Shown here: positions 14,714 through 23,557 of the stretch, one piece after another
Position numbering within the stretch: the stretch's first letter is position 1
Layout: every line of letters begins with the position of its first letter
IMG/VR virus record: IMGVR_UViG_3300030107_004029
Span: 1 to 30,992 of that record
Strand: one strand, 5' to 3'
Origin: a virus
Length of the DNA: 30,992 nt
Notes under the pieces: generated by a model
Told to the model about the DNA's origin: nothing
Seen by the model: the letters and a program-made list of their open reading frames with translations, nothing else
The model's database searches: none
Program-made: the position numbers and the translations under genes

Positions 14714-17233
14714 TTATTTTTTTCCGTTAAGTGTATCTACAAAGTTAACTTGTTCATCACCTTTAGGAGACTTATTATCTTTTCCAAAGTTTAAGCTGCG
14801 TATTACAGCAGGATCATTTCCGCTTACGTTAGTAGGAGTAAACGGTTCACTTTTCCCAATCACGTCTTCTTCTCCTGCCAACCTTTTTATTAATTTTTGA
14901 AAGTCTGATGCAAATTCTCTAATTGGGCTAAATCCGCTACTATCTGTTACGTTTCTTGAAGCATTTGCTCTTGTCTCTTCCATTTCTCCTTGTTGATATA
15001 CCCAATCTTTTTTTCTATACAAATCTTGTAATGCGTAATATTTTTTAACGCTCCCTAAATAATTGTTCATATGAAAAAGAGAATTGTCTACATTTTCTTC
15101 GTCTAATCCAACTTCAGTTAAAAGAGATTTTCCTAATACGCCTAAATCTTTAAGGCTAACATTAGTATTATTCACAATAAATTCTCTCATTGGTAAAGGA
15201 AATATTTGAATTAAAGCTTGGCTAACTTGCATATCTGTTGGCCTTTCTTCAGCGTTAGGATCTAAAGGAATTGTTATTTCATAAGCTTTTGCAAAAGAAG
15301 GAATATAATTATTTTGCTTAGAACTTAATGCTGTTCTTCCCAAATTTACTTCTCTAATAATTTTTTCTAACGAAAGCTCTGAAACAAGATTTCCAAGAGA
15401 CTCATGCTCGGCAATAGTAGCCCCCAACGCTTCCCCCCAATGTTTTGCCAATAATTGTCCTAAATTATTACTTATTGTATGCTTTTGATTTTGCGTATTA
15501 TAATTTCTCATTAGCGATCTTTCTTCAGGGGATAAACCTTTATACCTATTATCGTTTAATTGAGCTTCAGATTGAGCAAATGTATACAAACTGTCTATTT
15601 GCGTAGCGCTTAAAATGTTATCTGCGGTAAGAAACGTATCAGCTCCCTGAATTCTACCCTGATTTGCTTCTTCAAGCATTTCGCTAATGTAATCTTCAAC
15701 TGCATCTTCATAAATATTAGCAACATCTTTTGCAGACATACTAGCGTCTGCTCTTAATTTACTTTTAATTATTTTAAAATATTCATCAGAGTCGGGAGGA
15801 ACAGCATCTGTTATTGTATTCTTAGAAATCGTAGTTAATTTTGTTTGAAATTTTTGAAGGTCAAAATTTAATTTATATTTTTCCTCAGCTTGGTCTATAT
15901 ATTTTTGTTCTAAATCTATTATTCGCTGATCATCTTTTTGAATAAAAGGGTTGGCTTTTTTTAATTTCCTTAACTCTTTATTATAATTTCTGCTAAGTTG
16001 TTCTAATCCGCTTTCTGTGCCGCTAGGCATATTGCTAACCCTGTTTCTGTAATTAGTAATGGCAGCGTCGGCAAACCTTTCAATCTTTCTGTTAGGCTCT
16101 GTTCCTGCTGCGGCAAAAGCAACATCTCCTGATTCGTCATCTCTAGTAAAAAATGTTTCGTCTAACAATAATTCTTTAAAATTATATATCATTTGTTCTA
16201 CATTTCCACCTGTAGAAATTTGAGAAGCTGCAAGGTCTTGAAAAATGTCTTCTGCTATTTCTAAAAAAGCTTCATTTGGCTTGCCGCCTAAAGCTCTAAT
16301 CTGTTCTAATTCTCCACGAATAGTTTTAAATAATTCTATTTTTATAGACGTTCCCCCAAGTTTTTTTCTAATTTCGGGCATTGTCAACGTAGGGTCTTCC
16401 TTTATAAGCTTTTCAAATTCTTCTTGATTTACATCTAAAGAGCCTCCAATAGTAACTAAGTCTAATATTTCACTTGCAGTCTTGCCGACACCTTTGCTTA
16501 TTTGAGGTTGAATAGATAAAATTGTATCCCAAAGCTGACGGTGTATAGCATTTTTTGCTTTTCTTGTTGTTATATCTAAACTGTTTTCGTCAATTTTATC
16601 TCTAATTACTTTTTTTGAAACCAATTCATTAGCTGACATTTTTTGAGAAAGCATTATCTGCTCCATTGCGCTTAAAGAATTTATATCGTTTGTAATTGCA
16701 TCTCCTGCGCTATCAACACCAAGCTTTATAAAATTGCCATCCTTGTCTTTTGCCGTCAAAGCAGCTTTTACAGCGTCTTCATACGATGGCCTAAACTTAG
16801 AAGGCACTGTAAGTTTATTCATGTTTTTATCTACAATGTTATTTACATGATCAGCAATCTCGTTTACCCTGTCTTCAGACATTGCATTTTGATAAGTAAA
16901 AGTATCATAAGCTCTGATGTGACCAAATTTAGACACTTCAGTTTCCCAATCCCTCATTATCTTTTTAATGTTTTCATTATTGCTAAGATCTTTATCACCA
17001 ACATGTTTGTGTAAACCTTCAATCTGACTAAAATTATCTTGCATTTGTTTTCTAATAACCTCTTCTTTTTCAGCAAATTCTGAATGAATTGAAGCAGTTT
17101 GAGCAAGCTTTTGCATTGTGCTTGACAAATTAACATATTGATTTGGGTCTACATTAGGAACAGTTACTCTTCCTAAATTTCCTGCAGACTGACTAGAAAT
17201 TTTTATTGATTGCCCTTGTGTGTATTTTGCCAT
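14714..17233 (-). CDS. Internal virion protein, gp15-like (839 aa)
   Basis: Its position directly before the lysozyme-bearing giant protein and after the gp14-like gene marks it as the counterpart of T7 gp15. That protein forms the middle part of the ejectosome tube. The sequence is long, helical and charged, without cysteine motifs, enzyme motifs or membrane segments. It starts MAKYTQGQSIKISSQSAGNL, a pattern common in these proteins. At 839 residues it is somewhat longer than T7 gp15. It is three bases from its upstream and downstream neighbours. Sequence-level homology to T7 cannot be shown by eye, so the call rests on gene order, length and composition. Confidence 0.75.
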   Translation of the reverse strand: MAKYTQGQSIKISSQSAGNLGRVTVPNVDPNQYVNLSSTMQKLAQTASIHSEFAEKEEVIRKQMQDNFSQIEGLHKHVGDKDLSNNENIKKIMRDWETEVSKFGHIRAYDTFTYQNAMSEDRVNEIADHVNNIVDKNMNKLTVPSKFRPSYEDAVKAALTAKDKDGNFIKLGVDSAGDAITNDINSLSAMEQIMLSQKMSANELVSKKVIRDKIDENSLDITTRKAKNAIHRQLWDTILSIQPQISKGVGKTASEILDLVTIGGSLDVNQEEFEKLIKEDPTLTMPEIRKKLGGTSIKIELFKTIRGELEQIRALGGKPNEAFLEIAEDIFQDLAASQISTGGNVEQMIYNFKELLLDETFFTRDDESGDVAFAAAGTEPNRKIERFADAAITNYRNRVSNMPSGTESGLEQLSRNYNKELRKLKKANPFIQKDDQRIIDLEQKYIDQAEEKYKLNFDLQKFQTKLTTISKNTITDAVPPDSDEYFKIIKSKLRADASMSAKDVANIYEDAVEDYISEMLEEANQGRIQGADTFLTADNILSATQIDSLYTFAQSEAQLNDNRYKGLSPEERSLMRNYNTQNQKHTISNNLGQLLAKHWGEALGATIAEHESLGNLVSELSLEKIIREVNLGRTALSSKQNNYIPSFAKAYEITIPLDPNAEERPTDMQVSQALIQIFPLPMREFIVNNTNVSLKDLGVLGKSLLTEVGLDEENVDNSLFHMNNYLGSVKKYYALQDLYRKKDWVYQQGEMEETRANASRNVTDSSGFSPIREFASDFQKLIKRLAGEEDVIGKSEPFTPTNVSGNDPAVIRSLNFGKDNKSPKGDEQVNFVDTLNGKK

Positions 17234-17236
17234 TAT

Positions 17237-17848
17237 TTAGCCTCCTGTTCCTTTATTTAATTTCATAAACAATTGATAAGCATCTAATGACCCTTCAAAC
17301 GCACCCGTGGCAGCAGCCATTGCATCTTGAAAAGATGATCGTTTAGAAAAAATTTCATTTAATGACGTTTGCAAATCTCTTCTTCCTGCGCCTACAATCA
17401 TCCCATATTTCATAGTTGCTAAATCAGCCGTTTCAGTTAAGTGATTTCTAAGCATTATATTTTTTGCTTGCTCTGCTGCGCTTACTGTTTCTGCTTGTGA
17501 CTCAAGTGCACTTACTCCGCCTCTGTTCATTTCAGCGTTCATAACAGCTTGTTGGGCAATAATTTTTTGAGATTCTTTTTTTAACGCCCTGTTTTCTTCA
17601 GCTTGTTTAGCTAACAAATCTTCTTTTTGTTTAGCAAAAGCACGTTGCTCTTCATTAAATTGCATTCTGTTTTCAGATTCTGTAATTTGTTGTTGAAGAT
17701 CTCGCATCTTTTGTTGCTGTCTTAAACCAAGATATTGACTTGCAGAAGAAAGCAAAGAAGTCAACATTGATGCCTGACCTATGCTTTTGGCATCCTTTGT
17801 GCCAAGCTTCGCAAACCAACCCGTGTCATTGTTTTTTGCGTCAGACAT
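17237..17848 (-). CDS. Internal virion protein, gp14-like (203 aa)
   Basis: The protein is Ala/Gln-rich and almost wholly helical. A long coiled coil runs over residues 40-105 (LRQQQKMRDLQQQ and following repeats), with Ala-rich helices at the C-terminus. Length, composition and place (after tail tubular B, before the gp15-like gene) match T7 gp14, which inserts into the outer membrane as the first part of the ejection channel. The start overlaps the stop of the 85-aa gene by one base. The gp14 role is inferred from synteny. Confidence 0.75.
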   Translation of the reverse strand: MSDAKNNDTGWFAKLGTKDAKSIGQASMLTSLLSSASQYLGLRQQQKMRDLQQQITESENRMQFNEEQRAFAKQKEDLLAKQAEENRALKKESQKIIAQQAVMNAEMNRGGVSALESQAETVSAAEQAKNIMLRNHLTETADLATMKYGMIVGAGRRDLQTSLNEIFSKRSSFQDAMAAATGAFEGSLDAYQLFMKLNKGTGG

Positions 17849-18105
17849 TATTTAGACTCCTTCATTTGTTCAATTAATATTGTTATATCTTTTTGCATTA
17901 ATTTAATATTAGTATTGTTCTCAATTAACATGGAATCCATTCTTTCAATCTTTGCTTCTAACTTCTGTATATCTTCTGCGTTTTCTTCTACACCGCCCTT
18001 TAAAGTAAAAAAGAATCCTATTGCTGCAATTAATGGCGCAATAATAGTAAGGGCTAATTTAGTGTTTGTTAATACAAAATTTGTTTTGTTTTCTATAGAA
18101 TCCAT
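17848..18105 (-). CDS. Single-membrane-segment coiled-coil protein (85 aa)
   Basis: One hydrophobic segment (about residues 16-34, LALTIIAPLIAAIGFFFTL) is followed by a coiled coil of about 45 residues (EDIQKLEAKIERMDSML and onward). A short N-terminal tail, one membrane helix and a long coiled coil is the layout of an inner-membrane (Rz-type) spanin, though the length is short for one. It is not in the lysis cluster. It lies between tail tubular B and the gp14-like gene, where T7 has gene 13. It overlaps both neighbours by one base. It could be a virion-assembly or ejection accessory protein instead. The function is undecided. Confidence 0.65.
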   Translation of the reverse strand: MDSIENKTNFVLTNTKLALTIIAPLIAAIGFFFTLKGGVEENAEDIQKLEAKIERMDSMLIENNTNIKLMQKDITILIEQMKESK

Positions 18106-21100
18106 TAGGACAACCTCGTCAATCTAGATGTGTGAAGCAACTCAAACGTAGCTCCTGTAATAGTTGCTATTTGATAAGTGTCAGTAGTCAAAGTAATTGA
18201 ATCAACTGCCGTATTGCGAGAAGCAACCATTATTCGCATACGTTCTGTTTCTGAATTTAAATCTCCATAATTAGTAGTAACCGCTCCTGATGCAAATGTA
18301 TTGGTAAATACTTTTTCGTGATTTGTTCTTTTTAGCGAAGTGTCAAATTTAACCTCTGCTTTAAGATATTGAGTGTTTGTAAAGTAAACCTCTGCCCACT
18401 TAACTACAGTTCTCCCGTCAATAATAGGAGCCATTACTCCGTCCGCTGCCTGTCTCTTTAGGTACTGTTTGCTAAATTCATAGTTTGCTGTAAATTTTAA
18501 TCCAACAATTATGTTGGGATTACTGCCAATAGCCCCTGTAACTACAACGTATTCGTTTGTGCTGTTAGTAGTGTCTACTTCGTATTCAGTCCCTGTGCTT
18601 TTGTCAAAAACTATAATGTCTGCCTCTCTATCTGTGTTGTCTGCAATACGCCATTCCATGGTTATTTTTGATTTTCCACTGCTAGGGTCGTTGTCTTCAA
18701 TGCTTGATGTAGGAGGGTTATAAGCCAAATCTACCGAATACGCTGCAGCATTAGTATTATCAAGCTTCATATAACTTAAGATCTTGTATGTGTTCGCAGG
18801 AGCCGAACCTGAAGCTATGTGATACAGCTCTATCATGTACAGCCTGTCATTAATAAAATGAGGAGGGTGGACGTAGTCTGCTGCTAATTTAATTTTAGAC
18901 CAAGACGAGCGTACTCTTTTGCCTTCTTGATCAAAGAAATTGTATAAATATAATTCTCCGTCTGTATCGTCAGTTTGCAATATAACGGCATTAGACAAGG
19001 AAGAACCTGCCAAACTTATAGCTTTGCCTTTAATATAAGAAGGTACATGAGAAGTAATATTCCTTCCATCAAATGTAAGGTTTCTTCCTCCTGAAGGCAT
19101 TAACTCATAAACTGCTACAGAATCTGATTTGTTTTGAGCAAAAATAATAGAATTGTTTAAAGATACAGGTCTACAATTAGGACTTGCTTCATAACTAGAA
19201 ATAAGAGCTAAAGATGAATTGTTTGGCGTTAACCCCTCATCTCCGTAAAATATCATAAATTGATGCCTGTCTGAGAACACTAGCAATTGACTAGCAAAAG
19301 GAACAGCATAATTAAAACTAACAATTTCATTTACAGATGACGCTATATCAATTCTGTCCGTAGCCAATACTTGAGTAGCTGTTTTTCTAAAAAAGTTATA
19401 TGGGTCATCTAGTTTAGAAAGCACTACAGATTCAGATGTCAACAACCCTAATCTTCTTTTATAAAAAAAGACATCTTTAATGCTGTCCCCTATAAACGAA
19501 GGATTGGGAGTAATAGTTGTGTCTCCCACTAACATATCGTCCCATGTAGCTTCTTGAAGCCTGTATTCTGTAGTAGAATGTTTAACTAATTTATGAGGCA
19601 TTGTTGAAGGATCAAGTTGATATTGAATACCAATCTTCATGTCTTCTATCCACTTTCCTCTTGATATTTGATTACTGTGAGCAGTGTCTAAATCACAAAC
19701 AAATTTTATGTAGTAATCATCAATTTGTGTTTCAGGAGTGCCAATAACTTTTAAGTTGTAATTATTTGGCGCTGTTAAAGGCAACCCTTCATAAGACTCT
19801 GTTTCATCAGTAAAAGAACTTGCTAAGGTGTTGCCAAAAGTATCTGTTATTTCTATTTTTATAGGAGAAGCATCAGCATCTGTTTTGCTAGGATAAGCTG
19901 AAAACCAAGATATAACAGAGCCTATTGAGTCACCACCGCTTTTGGCCTCTAATCTTTCAAAAGTTATTGGATTTCTTACACCTGAAGTTGCGTCTGTAAG
20001 TGTCGCGTCACCCCCTGTTATGTCTCCTTTAGTCCCCCATGCACCTGCACCGTCGGCATCTAATAAAGTAATTCCTCCACCTCCACCTCCGCTAATATCT
20101 CCTGACTGTCTGCTATAAATAACTAGTGCAGGATTTGCATCTGCTATTTGACTTGTTGAAGCACCCCATTGATATTTTCCATTGTTTGCAGCAGCATTAA
20201 TTGCAGCAGCTAAATTGTCTATAGTTTCTAATATTGTTGTTCCTATTTCTACAGCAGTATATGCTCCATCTACTGTTGAAGTGTCTCCTGCAGCGTGAAA
20301 TTCAAAACGATACATAGGAGTTCCTCCGCCAAACTCTGAAGAAGGTGCGCCTCCATCAATTTGAACAGTATCGTTTACTGAAGGATTTGCAGAAAAATTT
20401 ATGTAACCCCTAGAATAATTACTTCCCCTTAAGTCAGTAGTGCCTCCTCCACCATTAAACAGAAGGTTAGTACCATCATCACTATAATTAATTCTAATGT
20501 TTGTATTTGTGTTTGTGTATGATCCATAATGGCTAGTATCAAAAGTCCTTTCACTTCTTGTTGCTTCCGTATCTTCTAAGGCAGCGTGTATAGCACCTGC
20601 AATCATATCTGTTCTGTTATCTCTATATCCTTCTTTGGCACCACCTGAACCATCTCCTGAAGCAGAGTTTGTAGTTCTAATTCTAATAATTCTTGTAGTG
20701 CCTTCTGAGTCTGTAGCCTTTACAATATACTTCCCGTTATATACACCCTCTTTAATAAAAAGAAGTCCTCTTTTATGAGTCTCCCTTTCGTACATTCCTG
20801 TGCCACCTGAAGTTGTAGATTTAAAAGCAGGAGTGATGTCAGCATTAGCAATAAAAGTTGTATCAGAAATTGTTACTGCAGAAAATCTATGAGTATCAGG
20901 AGCTGTTCCTCCGGCTACAGTCAAGTAACCTATCGTGTCACCTGTAAGAGCAACTCCATCTTTGTCTTTTATTTCAACTCTTTCTGCACTGTCAACTGTT
21001 GTATTTAATTTATATAAATCAATTTTTGCGTTTGAAGATGCTCCGCCATGACCTATAGTTAACATTAATTGCTCATCATCATTACGATTAATAATATGAG

Positions 21101-21308
21101 TAAATACGTTTTTAGGGCTATATCCTACTTCATCAGAGTCAGGATTAATTATTTGCATATAATTTGTGCCTTCTCTTTTAACTAACCCTTTAACAGGATC
21201 AGATATAAAGTTTTCTTGCAACGAACATTGCGTATCATTTCTTTCCGAATCAGGTTGTTCAGAAACTCCTCCGGTAAGATTTTTAATATGCTTTCTTGTG
21301 TACGCCAT
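18105..21308 (-). CDS. Tail tubular protein B, nozzle (1067 aa)
   Basis: The N-terminus (about 1-60) is diagnostic of T7 gp12-type proteins: KNLTGGVSEQPDSERN, then QENFISDPVKGLVKREGT. This protein forms the tail nozzle below the gatekeeper ring. The length exceeds T7 gp12 by roughly 270 residues. The extra material appears to lie around residues 210-450, which are Gly/Thr/Asp-rich. They include a beta domain (about 300-400) with VQIDGG, YRFEFHA, VEIGTT and NLAAAINAA, a pattern common in phage structural domains. The C-terminal half returns to the usual beta-propeller-like sequence (for example FYKRRLGLLTSESVVLSKLDDPYNFF, seen across this family in shorter form). One base separates it from tail tubular A. 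Confidence 0.9.
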   Translation of the reverse strand: MAYTRKHIKNLTGGVSEQPDSERNDTQCSLQENFISDPVKGLVKREGTNYMQIINPDSDEVGYSPKNVFTHIINRNDDEQLMLTIGHGGASSNAKIDLYKLNTTVDSAERVEIKDKDGVALTGDTIGYLTVAGGTAPDTHRFSAVTISDTTFIANADITPAFKSTTSGGTGMYERETHKRGLLFIKEGVYNGKYIVKATDSEGTTRIIRIRTTNSASGDGSGGAKEGYRDNRTDMIAGAIHAALEDTEATRSERTFDTSHYGSYTNTNTNIRINYSDDGTNLLFNGGGGTTDLRGSNYSRGYINFSANPSVNDTVQIDGGAPSSEFGGGTPMYRFEFHAAGDTSTVDGAYTAVEIGTTILETIDNLAAAINAAANNGKYQWGASTSQIADANPALVIYSRQSGDISGGGGGGITLLDADGAGAWGTKGDITGGDATLTDATSGVRNPITFERLEAKSGGDSIGSVISWFSAYPSKTDADASPIKIEITDTFGNTLASSFTDETESYEGLPLTAPNNYNLKVIGTPETQIDDYYIKFVCDLDTAHSNQISRGKWIEDMKIGIQYQLDPSTMPHKLVKHSTTEYRLQEATWDDMLVGDTTITPNPSFIGDSIKDVFFYKRRLGLLTSESVVLSKLDDPYNFFRKTATQVLATDRIDIASSVNEIVSFNYAVPFASQLLVFSDRHQFMIFYGDEGLTPNNSSLALISSYEASPNCRPVSLNNSIIFAQNKSDSVAVYELMPSGGRNLTFDGRNITSHVPSYIKGKAISLAGSSLSNAVILQTDDTDGELYLYNFFDQEGKRVRSSWSKIKLAADYVHPPHFINDRLYMIELYHIASGSAPANTYKILSYMKLDNTNAAAYSVDLAYNPPTSSIEDNDPSSGKSKITMEWRIADNTDREADIIVFDKSTGTEYEVDTTNSTNEYVVVTGAIGSNPNIIVGLKFTANYEFSKQYLKRQAADGVMAPIIDGRTVVKWAEVYFTNTQYLKAEVKFDTSLKRTNHEKVFTNTFASGAVTTNYGDLNSETERMRIMVASRNTAVDSITLTTDTYQIATITGATFELLHTSRLTRLS

Positions 21309-21309
21309 T

Positions 21310-21927
21310 TTATATTAGCCTTCTAGGATTTAACCCTCCTGAAGAATCCCTTCTGTGTCTCCTGCTCATTATCGAAGCACTAAAGCTACTGTCATTTAAC
21401 ATATTAACTCTGTCAACTTGATGTTGATAATCCATTAGTTTTGCTTTGGCTTCTAATTCGTCAACTGAAGTAAATGTTCTAATTTCTTTTGATCCTACAA
21501 ATCTGTCAGCAAATATTCGTGCAGCTCTAACTGTGCAGTATCGCTTTGCCGCTTCAGGCAAGTCTGCAAAATCTAACAGGTATACCACTGTAGCTGCTGT
21601 TACATCTTGATTAAGAACATCAGTTTTGTTTTCCATTGAATATAAAAAACCATTACGAATTACATATTCTTGTTCTGCTGTTCTTACTTGCACATAAGCT
21701 TTAGACGTAACAGGCACCTTATTGTCGCTGTTTTTAGCAAGAGTTACATTTTCTTCTGTGTTAAAAATAAATGAATCTTGAAGGGTTTCTCTAATTACTT
21801 CATTTAATATTGTTTGAGCGGAAGAAACTTCGTAAGGCAAAGTGCCATCAAGATTAGCAACTGTAGCTTCGCCAATAGTTTGAAGCATAGTATTTACTGC
21901 TTGTACTTCGGTAGTGACTGCTGCCAT
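21310..21927 (-). CDS. Tail tubular protein A, gatekeeper (205 aa)
   Basis: Length and sequence fit T7 gp11. The N-terminal part AVNTMLQTIGEATVANLDG, followed by a helix ending in VIRETLQDSF, is the usual start of these adaptor proteins. The ring it forms joins the portal to the nozzle. It is immediately upstream of the nozzle gene, with one base between them. The C-terminal tail is basic (MSRRHRRDSS). I am confident of the family. Confidence 0.88.
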   Translation of the reverse strand: MAAVTTEVQAVNTMLQTIGEATVANLDGTLPYEVSSAQTILNEVIRETLQDSFIFNTEENVTLAKNSDNKVPVTSKAYVQVRTAEQEYVIRNGFLYSMENKTDVLNQDVTAATVVYLLDFADLPEAAKRYCTVRAARIFADRFVGSKEIRTFTSVDELEAKAKLMDYQHQVDRVNMLNDSSFSASIMSRRHRRDSSGGLNPRRLI

Positions 21928-21928
21928 A

Positions 21929-22351
21929 TTAGTAAGTAACGTGAATTAAAACAGTTGTAGTTGTGCTTCCTGTAACTTTAACAGATAAAGAAGGAGGCAT
22001 TAAATTTCCTGAGATACAACCTGCACCTGAAGAACTAGGAACTACTACTCCCATACCAACACCTGCTCTTTCTTGAGTTCCATCTGAAACAAAACTTGCA
22101 GACATTTTTGTATAGTTTGTAGTTTCGCTTGCTACTATTTCTCCTCCTGAATAAGCAGGAATATAGAACTCTGCATCTTCAGTAGAAGCTAAAGTAACCC
22201 ATACAGATTTTGCTCCATGTAATTCTATAGGAGTAGTAAAGTCATTCTGAGCTACACCTGTAAAAGAATAAGTGTGTGCAGCTTTAACCGAGCGATTTAT
22301 ATTATTTTCTCGATTAGCTTGATAAACAGTTGTGCTTGTTTTGATTGCCAT
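21929..22351 (-). CDS. Beta-rich virion protein between capsid and tail genes (140 aa)
   Basis: The protein is rich in Thr, Ser, Val and Gly and has the alternating pattern of beta strands throughout (for example KSVWVTLAS, SLSVKVTGS and TTTTVLIHVTY). No signal or membrane segment is seen. Its place right after the major capsid gene suggests a head decoration or head-fibre protein. T7 has no gene between 10 and 11, so this is an addition to the basic plan. It is separated from the capsid gene by a terminator-like hairpin. Its start has no Shine-Dalgarno sequence, only an AT-rich leader. A structural role is inferred from position. Confidence 0.65.
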   Translation of the reverse strand: MAIKTSTTVYQANRENNINRSVKAAHTYSFTGVAQNDFTTPIELHGAKSVWVTLASTEDAEFYIPAYSGGEIVASETTNYTKMSASFVSDGTQERAGVGMGVVVPSSSGAGCISGNLMPPSLSVKVTGSTTTTVLIHVTY

Positions 22352-22355
22352 AATT

Positions 22356-22400
22356 AAAAAATTTTTTTAGAGAAAGGCAGGGTGCATAAGCACCCCACCT
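22356..22400 (-). terminator. Terminator after the major capsid gene
   Basis: Bases 22375-22385 and 22390-22400 form an 11-bp stem, with two G-U pairs on the RNA strand and a TTAT loop. TTCTCT follows, and six T lie 14 bases further on. T7 has its main terminator (T-phi) in the same place, right after gene 10, where it lowers expression of downstream tail genes relative to capsid. Confidence 0.7.
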
Positions 22401-22414
22401 ATAAATAATGCTAA

Positions 22415-23389
22415 TTAGTTATCAGCTAATATTTTCACAATACCTTCAGGTCTCAAGGCTCCACAACCTATCGCCATTTTTGTATTAAGGAGCGTCGCAT
22501 TGCGCTCAGGTATGTAATTCGCCTCAGCAGTAACACCTTTTAGAGTCAGAGTTCCCGCAGCAGATTTTTGGAATGCACAAGCAGTCAATAATGAACCATT
22601 AAATGAGTGATCAGTTGTTGGATCAACACCGCCAAAATCTAGCAAGCCTGCAGCAGCTTTCATCGCAGCAGCATTTTTACCGGAATAATCAGCTAAAGTT
22701 TTCATGCTTATAACTTCAAAACCAAGATAGTGGAATGATTGTATCCCTTTAGAGCGGTCACCTGTTGTATTAAAATCTGAGCTTAAAGCAGCGTCTAGAT
22801 TTAATAGTTGGTAAAACTCGTAAGGTCGCAATACTAAAATACGGTCATTGGTAGGCACAGCATTCAAATCCATTCTTAAAGCAGCAGCTTCAACCATTGC
22901 TTGCAATTCTGCATCTGTCGCAAATTGTGCTGTTGCACTAAATGCTCCGGCAAAAGTTCGCGTCATGGTAGTGGTAGAATCCCACTCATCATTAAGCATA
23001 GAAGCTAACAAAAAAGCGTCATGCTGAATCGCGAGAGCACTTCCGCTTTGGCTCGCCAAACTGCCTCTGATGTCATAATGAGCTTTCATCTCGTCAAGGT
23101 CATCAACTAATTGAGCTGCATAGATAAGTTTATCTACTACAATAGTTTTTTCGCCTGATGTAGCTGTTGATGCATTAGCACCTGTTGGGTTATTAAGAAT
23201 ATCCTCGCCCGGTGTGTGCATTTTTGCAGTTTCAACTGCGTAGGTAGGGAAAGAAGCGCTTTTCCCGGAAGCGATAGTACGATTCATCAAGCGGTCTTTT
23301 AGCTGTGATGTTTCGTTGTATGCAAGCAAAACTTCTCCGCCGTAGACGGTTAAAAAGTTTGAATGCGGATGAACTACAATATCTGACAT
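22415..23389 (-). CDS. Major capsid protein (324 aa)
   Basis: Length and place (after the scaffold, before the tail tubular genes) fit T7 gp10A. The sequence has the HK97-fold features of that group: an N-terminal arm and loop with LKDRLMNRTIASGKSASFPTYA, followed by TIVVDKLIYAAQLVDDLDEMKAHYD. A C-terminal part has LRPYEFYQLLN and VISMKTLADY. A strong Shine-Dalgarno sequence (GGAGG) precedes the ATG, in keeping with high expression, and a 168-base leader separates it from the scaffold gene. Stops in all three frames immediately follow the gene, so a T7-like -1 frameshift extension (10B) is not available at its end. Confidence 0.92.
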   Translation of the reverse strand: MSDIVVHPHSNFLTVYGGEVLLAYNETSQLKDRLMNRTIASGKSASFPTYAVETAKMHTPGEDILNNPTGANASTATSGEKTIVVDKLIYAAQLVDDLDEMKAHYDIRGSLASQSGSALAIQHDAFLLASMLNDEWDSTTTMTRTFAGAFSATAQFATDAELQAMVEAAALRMDLNAVPTNDRILVLRPYEFYQLLNLDAALSSDFNTTGDRSKGIQSFHYLGFEVISMKTLADYSGKNAAAMKAAAGLLDFGGVDPTTDHSFNGSLLTACAFQKSAAGTLTLKGVTAEANYIPERNATLLNTKMAIGCGALRPEGIVKILADN

Positions 23390-23557
23390 AATTAAACCTC
23401 CATAGGTTAGACAGATTGCCCTTGTTCAAGAGGGCTTGTAATGAATTGATTTTTAAACAACTCGTGAGAAAAAAAACAATGAACATTCCTCGAAAGTTGT
23501 CTCAACACTCTTGCAGTCGTAACCGATAGAAGGAGGCTTGCGTTAAGGTTCATTTAT
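23390..23557 (-). promoter_or_regulatory. 168-base leader of the capsid gene
   Basis: This is the only long gap within the late operon. On the minus strand it contains a small hairpin (GCCCT/AGGGC at 23418-23435) and the sequence TATGGAGGTT, a strong ribosome binding site just before the capsid ATG. I see no convincing sigma70 promoter. A phage-specific promoter or an mRNA-processing site is possible. Confidence 0.4.

Noticed and set aside
22400-22420. A T7-like -1 frameshift extension of the major capsid protein
   Set aside because: TAACTAATTAG right at the end of the gene puts stops in all three frames.
23232-23486. An 84-aa minus-strand ORF overlapping the capsid start
   Set aside because: It is out of frame with the well-supported capsid gene and its strong ribosome binding site.
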